NCBI GenBank assembly: GCA_021775555.1
Contig: JAJFHP010000023.1
Coordinates: 1 to 64,000 of the forward strand
Direction of reading: 5' to 3'
Source: Hyphomicrobiales bacterium
GTDB lineage: Bacteria; Pseudomonadota; Alphaproteobacteria; Rhizobiales; Methyloligellaceae
Length of the DNA: 64,000 bases
The first letter of the stretch is position 1. Every line of letters begins with the position of its first letter. The translations under genes were made by a program, and so were the position numbers. Below are positions 25,578-35,438 of this stretch, piece after piece. Below the pieces are notes generated by a model. That model searched no databases and was not told the origin of the DNA. It saw nothing but the letters and a program-made list of their open reading frames with translations.

Positions 25578-26948
25578 TCACACCAGCATCGTCACGGGCT
25601 CTTCAATGAAGCCCTTGAAGGCGTCGAGAAGCTCAGCCCCAAGTGCACCATCTACAACGCGGTGATCGCAGGACAAGGTGCAACTCATCATGGTTGCGAC
25701 TTCGATGGCGTCATTGGTGATGATGGGGCGCTTTTCACCCGCACCAACGGCGAGGATAGACGAGTGCGGCGGGTTGATGACGGCATCGAATGACTTGATG
25801 CCCATCATGCCCAGATTGGAAATTGACGTGGTACCGCCCTGATATTCATGAGGTGCAAGCCGGCGGTTGCGGGCGCGGCCGGCGAGATCCTTCATCTCGT
25901 TGGAAATCTCGGACAGGCTTTTCACCTCACTGTGCCTGATTACGGGTGTGAACAGCCCGCCATCAACGGAGACTGCAACACCGATGTCGGATGAGCGGTG
26001 AAGCAGCACTCCTTGCTCGGTCCATGTGGCATTGGCGCCGGGCACTTTCTGCAGAGCCATGGCCATGGCCTTGATTATCATGTCGTTGACGGAAATCTTG
26101 AATGCGGTTGGTCCCTCTAGTGCGCTCATGGCGTTGAGGCGCTTTCGCGCGGCGAGCAGGGCCTCAAGCTTGCAATCGACTGAGAGATAAAAATGCGGTA
26201 TCGTCGATTTCGCCTGGGTCAACCGATCAGCAATGATGCGGCGCATATTGTCATGCGGTACGACTTCGTAGGTGCCGGACTCATAGAGCGCCAGGATTTC
26301 TTCATCCGCCATGGCCGGAACGGATGTGGCAGACGGCGTGCGTGCGGGCATGACCTGCCCTGCCGAGGTGGTTTCAGCGGATGTGGGGGCTGACGCGGCA
26401 GCGCCACCGCTCATCAATGCCTGATCTACATCATACCTGACGATACGCCCATTCGGGCCACTGCCCTGTACGGCAGAAAGATCAAGATTGCCTTCTCTGG
26501 CAAGTCTGCGCGCAAGGGGGGAAGCGATAATGCGCCCACTCTGCCCGTTGGTGCTGGCTGATTGTTTGGCGGGTTCCGGTGATGCTGCCGGACTTGGCGT
26601 GGGTGCTGAAACCGCTTCCGGTGAGCTTGATTTCGCTTCGGTGGGAGCTTCTGGAATAACTGCAGCTGCCTCGCCACTAAAACCAGACAATGCTCCTTCA
26701 TCCTCGCCTTCTTCCAGCAAAACGGCGATGGGCTTGTTCACAGCCACATGTTCGGTGCCTTCACCAACCAGGATTTTGCCAACAACACCCTCGTCAACGC
26801 ACTCAACTTCCATGGTCGCCTTGTCGGTTTCAATCTCCGCCAAGACATCCCCAGGCGCAACATTGTCCCCTTCCTTGACCATCCATTTGGCCAGCTTGCC
26901 ATCTTCCATGGTTGGAGAGAGAGCGGGCATTAATATCGGAATGGGCAT
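25578..26948 (-). CDS. pdhC: Pyruvate dehydrogenase E2, dihydrolipoamide acetyltransferase
   Basis: Core of the PDH complex; transfers acetyl from lipoyl to CoA. The 456 residues contain one lipoyl domain (1-80, lipoylated Lys in [17 protein letters not shown]), an Ala/Pro/Ser-rich linker, a subunit-binding domain (about 137-175, IIASPLARRLAREGNLDLSA) and the catalytic domain (from about 225). The latter ends with the active-site TLSCDHRVVDGALGAELL. AGGGGAGG precedes the ATG. Unusually, an unrelated gene separates it from pdhB. Confidence 0.96.
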   Translation of the reverse strand: MPIPILMPALSPTMEDGKLAKWMVKEGDNVAPGDVLAEIETDKATMEVECVDEGVVGKILVGEGTEHVAVNKPIAVLLEEGEDEGALSGFSGEAAAVIPEAPTEAKSSSPEAVSAPTPSPAASPEPAKQSASTNGQSGRIIASPLARRLAREGNLDLSAVQGSGPNGRIVRYDVDQALMSGGAAASAPTSAETTSAGQVMPARTPSATSVPAMADEEILALYESGTYEVVPHDNMRRIIADRLTQAKSTIPHFYLSVDCKLEALLAARKRLNAMSALEGPTAFKISVNDMIIKAMAMALQKVPGANATWTEQGVLLHRSSDIGVAVSVDGGLFTPVIRHSEVKSLSEISNEMKDLAGRARNRRLAPHEYQGGTTSISNLGMMGIKSFDAVINPPHSSILAVGAGEKRPIITNDAIEVATMMSCTLSCDHRVVDGALGAELLDAFKGFIEEPVTMLV

Positions 26949-26965
26949 GGGGCCTCCCCTAATAT

Positions 26966-27667
26966 CTATGAATTAGACTCATCAATTTCTTTTTTGGTCG
27001 GCAAAGCCGGAAAATCTTCAGGCCCAGGTAGTTCAATGCCTTCTTTTTTTGCGCGGTCACGCATAACAATTTTCAAAATATCCTTGAAATCACTGATAAG
27101 CGGTTTCGAATTTTCGTGGAAATCTCTGGCTACGAATGCAAGATCACCAGCAAAAGCGAAGAAGGCATCCGTTTTTGTTCCATTTCTATCAACTTCCTTG
27201 ATCAAGTTACTTAATCGATCAAAAAGCGCATTCTTTTTCCGATCAGATAAATCACTTTTTTCGATAATTTCTCTTATATTTGCTATTTTCGAATGAATGA
27301 TTGTTTTTTCAGTTTCATCAAGGACGGCATATCCAAAAGAATCTTTTGTGACTTGATTTTCATATAAATCTATCGCTTCGGATATTTCTTTATCGAAGGC
27401 ATCAGCATAGAGTTTCGCCTGTCTAGAGGCTATGTGCTCGGTTAGCCCCTGAAATAATTGTGTGGCAGAAATGTCAGGAGTAAAATTTGGCAATTCAATT
27501 TTATACCGACTGCTGAAGCTCCTAATTATAGCTGTAGCAGCAATAAAGTCCTCTGTGTTCCATTCACCGCCTTCTTTAGATTGAATTAGCCTCTGACAAA
27601 TCAACACAATTGCTGCGCCTCTGGGTTCAGGTAAGCCTTCCATGATCTTGTGTGGTTCTAGTTTCAT
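26966..27667 (-). CDS. Unknown A+T-rich ORF inside the pyruvate dehydrogenase operon
   Basis: I do not recognise the family. 233 residues from the ATG at 27667 (MKLEPHKIMEGLPEPRGAAI), mostly helical, soluble, with no signal or membrane segment. Notable stretches are EWNTEDFIAATAIIRSFSSR, LSDRKKNALFDRLSNLIKEV and TKTDAFFAFAGDLAFVARDF. The C-terminus is ELPGPEDFPALPTKKEIDES. The start is one base after the pdhB stop (TGACATG), so translation should be coupled, and pdhC begins 17 bases after its stop. The coding sequence is visibly richer in A+T than pdhB and pdhC (codons such as AAA, ATT, TTT dominate), which suggests later acquisition. It could bind the complex or simply ride in a highly expressed operon. 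Confidence 0.75.
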   Translation of the reverse strand: MKLEPHKIMEGLPEPRGAAIVLICQRLIQSKEGGEWNTEDFIAATAIIRSFSSRYKIELPNFTPDISATQLFQGLTEHIASRQAKLYADAFDKEISEAIDLYENQVTKDSFGYAVLDETEKTIIHSKIANIREIIEKSDLSDRKKNALFDRLSNLIKEVDRNGTKTDAFFAFAGDLAFVARDFHENSKPLISDFKDILKIVMRDRAKKEGIELPGPEDFPALPTKKEIDESNS

Positions 27668-27668
27668 G

Positions 27669-29045
27669 TCACTTCGCGTAACACACGGCCCGCGCCGCAT
27701 CAGCAACTTGGCCTGCTGTTGGCAAGGCCAGAGCTTCAAGATTTGCGGCATAGGGCATGGGAACGTCCGCGCCTGTTACCTGAGTCGGTGGTGCATCGAG
27801 AAAATCGAATGCGTCCCGAGCGACCGAAGCGCAAATTTCCGAACCAATGGAACACACCGGCCAGGCTTCCTCCACCGTCACGATCCTGTTGGTTTTTTTT
27901 ACCGATTCAATGATTGTCGGCATGTCGAGAGGTCGCAAACTGCGCAAATCTATGACCTCAGCTTCAATGCCTTCCCCGGCCAGAACTTCCGCGGCCTCCA
28001 GCGTGTAAGCCATGCCGCGTGAGAAAGAGACCAGCGTCACGTCGCTGCCTTCGCGTGCTACTTTGGCTTTGCCAATGGGCAACACCCAGTCATCATCTTT
28101 GGGCACGTCGAAGCTCTGGCCATATAGAATTTCATTTTCCAGGAACACGACCGGGTTCGGGTCGCGAATCGCCGCCTTGAGCAAGCCCTTGGCGTCAGAG
28201 GCCGTGTAAGGCGCTATCACCTTCAGTCCCGGAACATGCGCATACCATGCGGAATAGCACTGGCTGTGCTGAGCCGCTACGCGTGCCGCCGCGCCATTGG
28301 CGCCGCGGAACACGATTGGGCATCCCATCTGGCCGCCCGACATATACAGCGTTTTGGCGGCGGAATTAATGATGTGGTCGATTGCCTGCATGGCGAAATT
28401 CCAGGTCATGAATTCGACGATGGGTTTTAAGCCACCTAGCGCGGCCCCCACTCCGATGCCGCAAAAGCCATGCTCTGTGATGGGTGTATCGATGACGCGT
28501 CGCTCTCCGAACTCGTCAAGCAGACCCTGGCTCACCTTGTAGGCACCTTGATATTGTGCAACTTCCTCACCCATCAGGAAAACATCACCATCCCGGCGCA
28601 TTTCTTCCGCCATGGCATCGCGCAAGGCTTCTCGCACGGTCATGGAGGCGCTTTCGGTATTCGGGGAAAGTTCAGGTTCGGCCGCAGCCATAACTGCCGG
28701 GGCAGCAGGGGCGGGTTCAGGAGAAGAAACCGGCGCTGTTGCTGAAGGCGGGGCCGCTGCCTCAACCGGTGCTCCGGAAGGTGCTTCAGCCGAAACCTCT
28801 TCGCCTTCTTCTGCAATCACCGCGATCGGTGTATTGACTTTCACACCCTCGGTGCCTTCCTCGATCAGGATTTTGGCAAGCGTGCCTTCATCGACCGCCT
28901 CCACTTCCATGGTCGCCTTGTCGGTTTCAATCTCGGCAATGACATCGCCGGACTGAACATTGTCTCCCTCTTTGACAAGCCATTTAGCAAGCTTGCCCTC
29001 CTCCATTGTCGGCGAGAGAGCCGGCATAAGAATTTCGGTCGCCAT
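27669..29045 (-). CDS. pdhB: Pyruvate dehydrogenase E1 beta subunit with lipoyl domain
   Basis: Beta half of the E1 heterotetramer that decarboxylates pyruvate. The 458 residues are longer than ordinary E1-beta (about 330) because of an N-terminal lipoyl domain (1-80, lipoylated Lys in [17 protein letters not shown]) and a Pro/Ala linker. The E1-beta domain starts near 135 with [14 protein letters not shown] and includes [16 protein letters not shown] and [17 protein letters not shown]. This lipoyl-E1-beta fusion is typical of alphaproteobacteria, so the complex carries lipoyl groups on both E1 and E2. pdhA is 44 bases upstream. Confidence 0.96.
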   Translation of the reverse strand: MATEILMPALSPTMEEGKLAKWLVKEGDNVQSGDVIAEIETDKATMEVEAVDEGTLAKILIEEGTEGVKVNTPIAVIAEEGEEVSAEAPSGAPVEAAAPPSATAPVSSPEPAPAAPAVMAAAEPELSPNTESASMTVREALRDAMAEEMRRDGDVFLMGEEVAQYQGAYKVSQGLLDEFGERRVIDTPITEHGFCGIGVGAALGGLKPIVEFMTWNFAMQAIDHIINSAAKTLYMSGGQMGCPIVFRGANGAAARVAAQHSQCYSAWYAHVPGLKVIAPYTASDAKGLLKAAIRDPNPVVFLENEILYGQSFDVPKDDDWVLPIGKAKVAREGSDVTLVSFSRGMAYTLEAAEVLAGEGIEAEVIDLRSLRPLDMPTIIESVKKTNRIVTVEEAWPVCSIGSEICASVARDAFDFLDAPPTQVTGADVPMPYAANLEALALPTAGQVADAARAVCYAK

Positions 29046-29089
29046 AATGTGTACTAAAGCCTCCCCCCGGACGGTGCGTGATACGCCGT

Positions 29090-30148
29090 CTACGATTCCT
29101 TCAAAATGTCCGTGTAAAGCTCCGATGCCTCTGGCTCAGGAGCATTCTGGGCATATTCAGCCGCCTCGCTGACGATGGCGCGGACTTCCTTGTCGATCAG
29201 TTTCAGCTCGTCTTCATCCGCCAACCCCTTGTCGAGTAACCGTGCACGCACCTGCTCGATTGGATCATGTTCGGAGCGCATTTTCTGCACTTCTTCCTTG
29301 GTGCGATATTTTGCCGGATCCGACATGGAATGGCCACGATAGCGGTAGGTGAGCATTTCCAGAATATATGGCCCCTTGCCCTCACGCGCACGTGCGACCG
29401 CTTTGTCACCAGCTGCCTTCACGGCACGTACATCCATACCGTCAACCTGTTCACCGGGAATGTCGAAGCTCACACCGCGTTGTGAAAGATCCGTGGTGGA
29501 GGATGAGCGGTCGATGCTCGTGCCCATGGCATATTTGTTATTTTCAATGATGTAGATGACCGGAAGGCTCCAGAGCTTGGCCATGTTGAAGGCCTCGTAG
29601 ACCTGGCCCTGATTGGCTGATCCGTCGCCGAAATAAGACAGACACACATTGTCATTGCCGCGATATTTGTTTGCGAATGCCAGGCCGCTACCCAATGGAG
29701 TGGATGCCCCGACGATGCCATGCCCGCCATAGAAATTGGCCTCAACGGAAAACATGTGCATGGAGCCACCCTTGCCGTGGGAATAACCACTCGCACGGCC
29801 GGTCAGCTCAGCCATGACGCCTTTTGGGTCCATGCCAGCGCTCAGCATGTGCCCATGATCACGATAGGTGGTGATCAGCTGATCACCCTTCTTGATGGCC
29901 ATCTGCATACCGGTCACAACGGCTTCCTGTCCTATGTAGAGATGACAAAAGCCGCCAATGAACCCCATTCCGTAGAGCTGGCCAGCCTTCTCCTCGAAGC
30001 GGCGTATAAGAAGCATCTCGCGATAAGCGTGACGTTCCTGCTCAGCATTAAAGTCCGGAACTGAGGAGTTGGACCCGGCCGTCTCCACAATACTCATGAT
30101 ATCTTCGCCGACCTGGGTCTTGGCGGCGTGCTCTTCGGACACGGTCAT
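29090..30148 (-). CDS. pdhA: Pyruvate dehydrogenase E1 alpha subunit
   Basis: Thiamine-diphosphate-binding alpha half of E1. About 352 residues. The ATG at 30148 has AGGGAGG five bases upstream; an overlapping TTG at 30151 is less likely. The ThDP motif runs [20 protein letters not shown] to IIENN, and the regulatory-loop region reads [20 protein letters not shown]. The N-terminal segment is [20 protein letters not shown], as in all E1-alpha. First gene of the pdhA-pdhB-ORF-pdhC-lpdA run; its promoter should lie in 30149-30307. Confidence 0.96.
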   Translation of the reverse strand: MTVSEEHAAKTQVGEDIMSIVETAGSNSSVPDFNAEQERHAYREMLLIRRFEEKAGQLYGMGFIGGFCHLYIGQEAVVTGMQMAIKKGDQLITTYRDHGHMLSAGMDPKGVMAELTGRASGYSHGKGGSMHMFSVEANFYGGHGIVGASTPLGSGLAFANKYRGNDNVCLSYFGDGSANQGQVYEAFNMAKLWSLPVIYIIENNKYAMGTSIDRSSSTTDLSQRGVSFDIPGEQVDGMDVRAVKAAGDKAVARAREGKGPYILEMLTYRYRGHSMSDPAKYRTKEEVQKMRSEHDPIEQVRARLLDKGLADEDELKLIDKEVRAIVSEAAEYAQNAPEPEASELYTDILKES

Positions 30149-30307
30149 CAAGCCTCCCTATACTTGTACCCTCTGGAGAAAAAGTAACACGAACTACTGA
30201 CGATGCGCCACATCAGTTGAGAGTTGAGAAAGGTAGTCTAATGAGTTGAAATAAATAAATATTATAAAGTCATGCAAGAATTGATGATCTGCCAATCAGT
30301 GCGTGGC

Positions 30308-30619
30308 TCAGTTTCTTGGGGCAGATGCGGACGGTTTGTCCATGATCACAATGTCATCAGGGTGGGAGAAATTCAGGATGGTGCGTGCCCGCTCATCCAG
30401 CATGTCGGGATCGAGCTTGTCTGCGCGCATAAGAGCCACATCGCGGTCCAGGCGTTCACGAACGGCCTGGAGTCCCTTGAGCTCACCTTCAGTCGTCTTG
30501 ATCTGTGTCTGGAGACGCGCGCGCGACTCCAGCCCATGATCTCCGACAAACAGGTGATAGGTGAAATAGCCCATGAGACCCAGGCAAATGAGCGGAAAAA
30601 GTGCCTTGCGAACTGTCAT
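30308..30619 (-). CDS. ftsB: Septum formation initiator FtsB/DivIC-like protein
   Basis: 103 residues with one N-terminal membrane helix (about 7-26, ALFPLICLGLMGYFTYHLFV) followed by a coiled coil (ESRARLQTQIKTTEGELKGL onward) and a C-terminal segment MLDERARTILNFSHPDDIVI. This matches the FtsB/DivIC plan; the protein joins FtsL and FtsQ at the division site. Alphaproteobacteria keep it between eno and pdhA, as here. Its length and the ARxxLNFxHPDDI segment are typical of the group. Confidence 0.9.
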   Translation of the reverse strand: MTVRKALFPLICLGLMGYFTYHLFVGDHGLESRARLQTQIKTTEGELKGLQAVRERLDRDVALMRADKLDPDMLDERARTILNFSHPDDIVIMDKPSASAPRN

Positions 30620-30713
30620 CCTGCTATCGCCTGTTATTGCGCGCGAAGTGAGCTCTGGAGTGAAATCACACCAGGGTGAGCCTTCAGGCTATGGTCATTG
30701 TCTTAAGCGGAGG

Positions 30714-32098
<1,385 letters not shown>

Positions 32099-32129
32099 TG
32101 GTGGATGGGGTTCTTAAAATTCAAGGACG

Positions 32130-32870
32130 ATGACGATGACCGGTGAAGGCTGCCAACATTCATCTGCTCTGGTGCTGTTTTCAGGCGGACAGGATTCGAC
32201 CGTGTGTCTGGCATGGGCGCTGTCACGCTATGAGCGTATCGAAACGGTAGGGTTTAACTATGGCCAGCGACACGACATCGAGTTGAAATGCCGTGAGATG
32301 ATTCTGCAGAAATTGCCCGTAAATTTTGCCCAATGGAGGGATCGGCTTGGGCCGGATCACATGATCAATATCCCGGCATTGAGTAAAATCAGCGAGAGTG
32401 CGCTCACCCGCGATGTCGAGATTAAAATGCTGAAAAATGGTTTACCAAATACCTTCGTGCCAGGCCGTAACCTGTTGTTTTTCACCTATGCCGCCGCGCT
32501 GGGTTACAGGCGGGATCATCACTCGCTGGTTGGTGGCATGTGCGAGACAGACTATTCTGGTTATCCCGATTGCCGTGATGAAACACTGCAAACGCTCAGA
32601 AAGGCCCTTTGCCTTGGAACCGAAACTGATTTCTCGATAGAAACACCCTTGATGCACCTGACCAAGGCACAGACATGGGCCCTAGCGGAAGAACTGGGGG
32701 GAACGCCCCTGGTCGATCTCATCGTCCAAGACACTCATAGCTGCTATCTGGGTGAGCGCGGAGAACGTCAGAATTGGGGGTATGGCTGCGGTACATGTCC
32801 GGCATGTGAGTTGCGAGCCAGGGGCTTTGAGGACTGGCGCGGCTCTATGGCAGATGCGACGACGGCATAA
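32130..32870 (+). CDS. queC: 7-cyano-7-deazaguanine synthase QueC
   Basis: ATP-dependent conversion of 7-carboxy-7-deazaguanine (CDG) with ammonia to preQ0. The 246 residues begin with the PP-loop [18 protein letters not shown]. Then come [12 protein letters not shown], the [11 protein letters not shown] region, and a C-terminal zinc site with cysteines in HSCYLG and [16 protein letters not shown]. Start ATG at 32130 or 32136, with AAGGA just upstream. First gene of queC-queE-queD-queF. Confidence 0.96.
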   Translation: MTMTGEGCQHSSALVLFSGGQDSTVCLAWALSRYERIETVGFNYGQRHDIELKCREMILQKLPVNFAQWRDRLGPDHMINIPALSKISESALTRDVEIKMLKNGLPNTFVPGRNLLFFTYAAALGYRRDHHSLVGGMCETDYSGYPDCRDETLQTLRKALCLGTETDFSIETPLMHLTKAQTWALAEELGGTPLVDLIVQDTHSCYLGERGERQNWGYGCGTCPACELRARGFEDWRGSMADATTA

Positions 32871-32872
32871 AC

Positions 32873-33505
32873 ATGTACTCGGTCAAGGAAATCTATCTCA
32901 CCCTGCAGGGCGAAGGTGCGCAAACTGGCCGGCGGGCCGTGTTTTGCCGTTTTTCCGGATGCAACCTGTGGAGCGGTCGAGAGAAAGATCGCGCGGACGC
33001 GGTGTGCCAATTTTGCGATACGGAATTTGTAGGAACTGATGGACCTGGTGGAGGTCGGTACAAATCACCGGAAAGACTGGCGAAGGTCTGCCTGGAAATA
33101 TGGGGTGCGCAGAATAGCGAAAAGCCTCTGGTGGTGCTGACCGGCGGTGAACCCATGCTTCAGGTGGATGCTGCACTTATTGAAGAGCTTCACAAAGCCG
33201 GTTTCGAGATCGCAATTGAGTCGAACGGTACCTTGCCCGTGCCGCGTTCCATCGACTGGATTTGCATCAGCCCGAAATCAGGCGCGGATCTGGTGCAGAT
33301 TTCCGGTGATGAATTGAAGCTTGTCTTCCCACAATCCGAAATATCCCCGGCTGACATGGCCGGATTGGAATTTAAAAACTTCCTGCTGCAGCCAATGGAT
33401 AGCAAAGCCCGGCAGGTAAATACACAGGCCGCACTTCACTACTGTCTGGAGCACCCGCAATGGCGGCTCAGCCTGCAAACCCATAAACTCATCGGAATTG
33501 CCTGA
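32873..33505 (+). CDS. queE: 7-carboxy-7-deazaguanine synthase QueE
   Basis: Radical-SAM enzyme that rearranges 6-carboxy-tetrahydropterin to CDG. The 210 residues start MYSVKEIYLTLQGEGAQTGR. The cluster cysteines are spread as C-x14-C-x2-C (first in FSGCNLWSGREKD, last two in CQFCDTEF), the expanded-loop form found in many proteobacteria. VVLTGGEPMLQVD is the SAM-binding GGE motif. It starts two bases after the queC stop. Confidence 0.95.
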   Translation: MYSVKEIYLTLQGEGAQTGRRAVFCRFSGCNLWSGREKDRADAVCQFCDTEFVGTDGPGGGRYKSPERLAKVCLEIWGAQNSEKPLVVLTGGEPMLQVDAALIEELHKAGFEIAIESNGTLPVPRSIDWICISPKSGADLVQISGDELKLVFPQSEISPADMAGLEFKNFLLQPMDSKARQVNTQAALHYCLEHPQWRLSLQTHKLIGIA

Positions 33506-33549
33506 AAGCCATCTGGTATTGCAGCGCAAAATCCCGTAAAGAGCGGCCC

Positions 33550-33924
33550 ATGCGTATTTATAAGGAATTCACATTCGAGGGCGCGCACTACCTGCCCACC
33601 GCACCCGAAGGCCATCCGAATGCCCGGATCCACGGCCATTCTTTCCGTGTGCGCGTAAGCATTGATGGGGAACCGGAAGCCGATACCGGACTTGTTTTCC
33701 CACTCGATGACTTGAAAAGTGCAATTGAAGAGTTGCGTGGAACCCTTGATCATAATTTCCTGAACAAGATCGAAGGGCTAGAAAATCCGACCCTGGAGTT
33801 AATCTCAAAGTGGCTTTGGGACCGTCTCCACAATCGCGTTCCCGGCCTGGCGGAAATTGCCATTTCCCGGGACACCTGCCTTGAGGGTTGCATTTATACC
33901 GGGCCGGACCGCACAGCGGATTAG
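33550..33924 (+). CDS. queD: 6-carboxy-tetrahydropterin synthase QueD family (atypical active site)
   Basis: The 124 residues follow the E. coli QueD plan: [20 protein letters not shown], then the zinc ligands in [28 protein letters not shown] (Asp-His of the catalytic relay), and a C-terminal [13 protein letters not shown]. The catalytic cysteine, expected in EGHKCGRLHGH, is absent: the same stretch reads [11 protein letters not shown]. The pterin-anchoring Glu (ETC in E. coli, from memory) is Asp here (DTC). Position between queE and queF supports the queuosine role, but the chemistry may be altered. Nearest start ATG at 33550. Confidence 0.85.
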   Translation: MRIYKEFTFEGAHYLPTAPEGHPNARIHGHSFRVRVSIDGEPEADTGLVFPLDDLKSAIEELRGTLDHNFLNKIEGLENPTLELISKWLWDRLHNRVPGLAEIAISRDTCLEGCIYTGPDRTAD

Positions 33925-33929
33925 GTTTA

Positions 33930-34391
33930 ATGGCTGATAGCGAAGAAAAGCTCACTCAACTGGGCGCGGAAATGCCCGTTCCGGTTACCCCCGATGAGGC
34001 GAAACTTGAGCGTGTGACAAACCCGCATTCCGATACACGTTATCTAGCACGCTTCACCTGCCCCGAATTTACATCGCTCTGCCCGGTCACGGGCCAGCCT
34101 GATTTCGCGCATCTGGTGATTGATTATGCACCGGATCAATGGATCCTCGAGTCCAAATCCCTGAAGCTTTACCTTGCCAGCTTCCGAAATCACGGAGCAT
34201 TCCACGAGGACTGCACTGTGGCCGTTGGCAAGCGCATCGTGGGTGAGCTTGAGCCGTACTGGCTGCGGATAGGAGGGTACTGGTATCCGCGCGGCGGGAT
34301 GCCCATCGATGTGTTCTGGCAGGATGGCACCTTGCCGGAGGGGCTGTGGGTGCCGGATCAGGGTGTGTCCCCCTATCGCGGGCGTGGTTGA
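33930..34391 (+). CDS. queF: NADPH-dependent preQ0 reductase QueF
   Basis: Reduces the nitrile of preQ0 to the aminomethyl of preQ1 for tRNA insertion. The 153 residues match the short (type I) QueF. The catalytic Cys lies in [16 protein letters not shown], followed by the [20 protein letters not shown] segment that binds NADPH, and [16 protein letters not shown] at 33930 lies 5 bases after the queD stop; an earlier in-frame ATG at 33888 is inside queD. The 3' end overlaps the DUF1835 gene. Confidence 0.95.
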   Translation: MADSEEKLTQLGAEMPVPVTPDEAKLERVTNPHSDTRYLARFTCPEFTSLCPVTGQPDFAHLVIDYAPDQWILESKSLKLYLASFRNHGAFHEDCTVAVGKRIVGELEPYWLRIGGYWYPRGGMPIDVFWQDGTLPEGLWVPDQGVSPYRGRG

Positions 34392-35397
34392 GACATTGGG
34401 CCAGTCATTGCAACAGGGCTACGGTCTCATAATCACCAACGGAGATTCAGCTGGCGAGCTGTTGCGCAAGGCCTTCACAAGCACCGAAGTGTTGCCATGG
34501 CGCGATGTGCTTCATGACGGACCTGTGCCCCTTACCGATACATTTGAAGAGCTTTCAGAATTGCGTGCAGATTTCCTCGCCGGGCGCAATTGGGGCGATC
34601 CGGACATTTTGCGCGAAAATTTCCAGGCCCGTGACCGAGGACTGGCCCATCATGAAGTGTTTGAAACCGTAACTCTGTGGTTCGAGCATGACCTTTATGA
34701 CCAGCTCCAGTTGATACAGATACTCGACTGGTTTCATGGAAATCCGGGCGGCCGTGAGGGATTGCAACTGGTGCAGGCTGATGACTTCCTCGGCGCTCAA
34801 AACGAAAAAAGCATCATCACATTCAAAGACAAGTCCAATGTCGTCAGCGATGAGCAATTGTTGCTGGCGCGTGAAGCATGGGCTGCATTTCGCCAGCCGG
34901 AACCCACTGACTGGGCGGCGCTGTTGAAGCAGGACCTTTCTGCTCTCCCCTATCTTGAGCAGGCCGTAACCCGCATGCTCCAGGAATTGCCGGACGCAAA
35001 AACCGGGCTTGCCCGTACACAGCATCAGATTCTCCTGGCCATCAATGATGGCATTAAGGAACCGCGCAAGCTGTTCGGTGCCATCGAGAAAATGGAAGAA
35101 GCCGCCTTCATGGGGGACTGGAGTTTCTGGGTTTGGCTGGATGGCCTTGCGACAGGTCCAGGCGCCATGATCGAGAATCTTGAAGGACGGTTTTCCCCTG
35201 AGATGGGCGAAGATGAGTTCAAGGCCTATGTCGCAAGCCCCCTACGCCTGACGGCACTGGGTCTGCAGGTTCTTGGCGGCGGGGAAGATTTTGCGCGAAC
35301 AACGCGAATTGATCGCTGGATTGGCGGCACCCATCTCACCAACGACACGCTGTGGCGTTGGGACAATCAGAAGAAAGAACTGGTGGTGCCAGCTTAA
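34384..35397 (+). CDS. DUF1835 domain-containing protein
   Basis: About 337 residues from a GTG at 34384 that overlaps the queF stop by eight bases; TTG at 34396 is an alternative. The N-terminal domain ([18 protein letters not shown], then [16 protein letters not shown], and later [18 protein letters not shown]) is the DUF1835 pattern. A C-terminal helical region with [20 protein letters not shown] follows (DUF3658-like). No enzymatic role is known for the family as far as I recall. Its stop-start overlap with queF suggests co-expression with queuosine genes; a functional link is inference. Confidence 0.78.
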   Translation: MVETLGQSLQQGYGLIITNGDSAGELLRKAFTSTEVLPWRDVLHDGPVPLTDTFEELSELRADFLAGRNWGDPDILRENFQARDRGLAHHEVFETVTLWFEHDLYDQLQLIQILDWFHGNPGGREGLQLVQADDFLGAQNEKSIITFKDKSNVVSDEQLLLAREAWAAFRQPEPTDWAALLKQDLSALPYLEQAVTRMLQELPDAKTGLARTQHQILLAINDGIKEPRKLFGAIEKMEEAAFMGDWSFWVWLDGLATGPGAMIENLEGRFSPEMGEDEFKAYVASPLRLTALGLQVLGGGEDFARTTRIDRWIGGTHLTNDTLWRWDNQKKELVVPA

Positions 35398-35438
35398 AGT
35401 TTCCATTTAGTGATCGTCCAGATAACCGGCGGCAGTTC

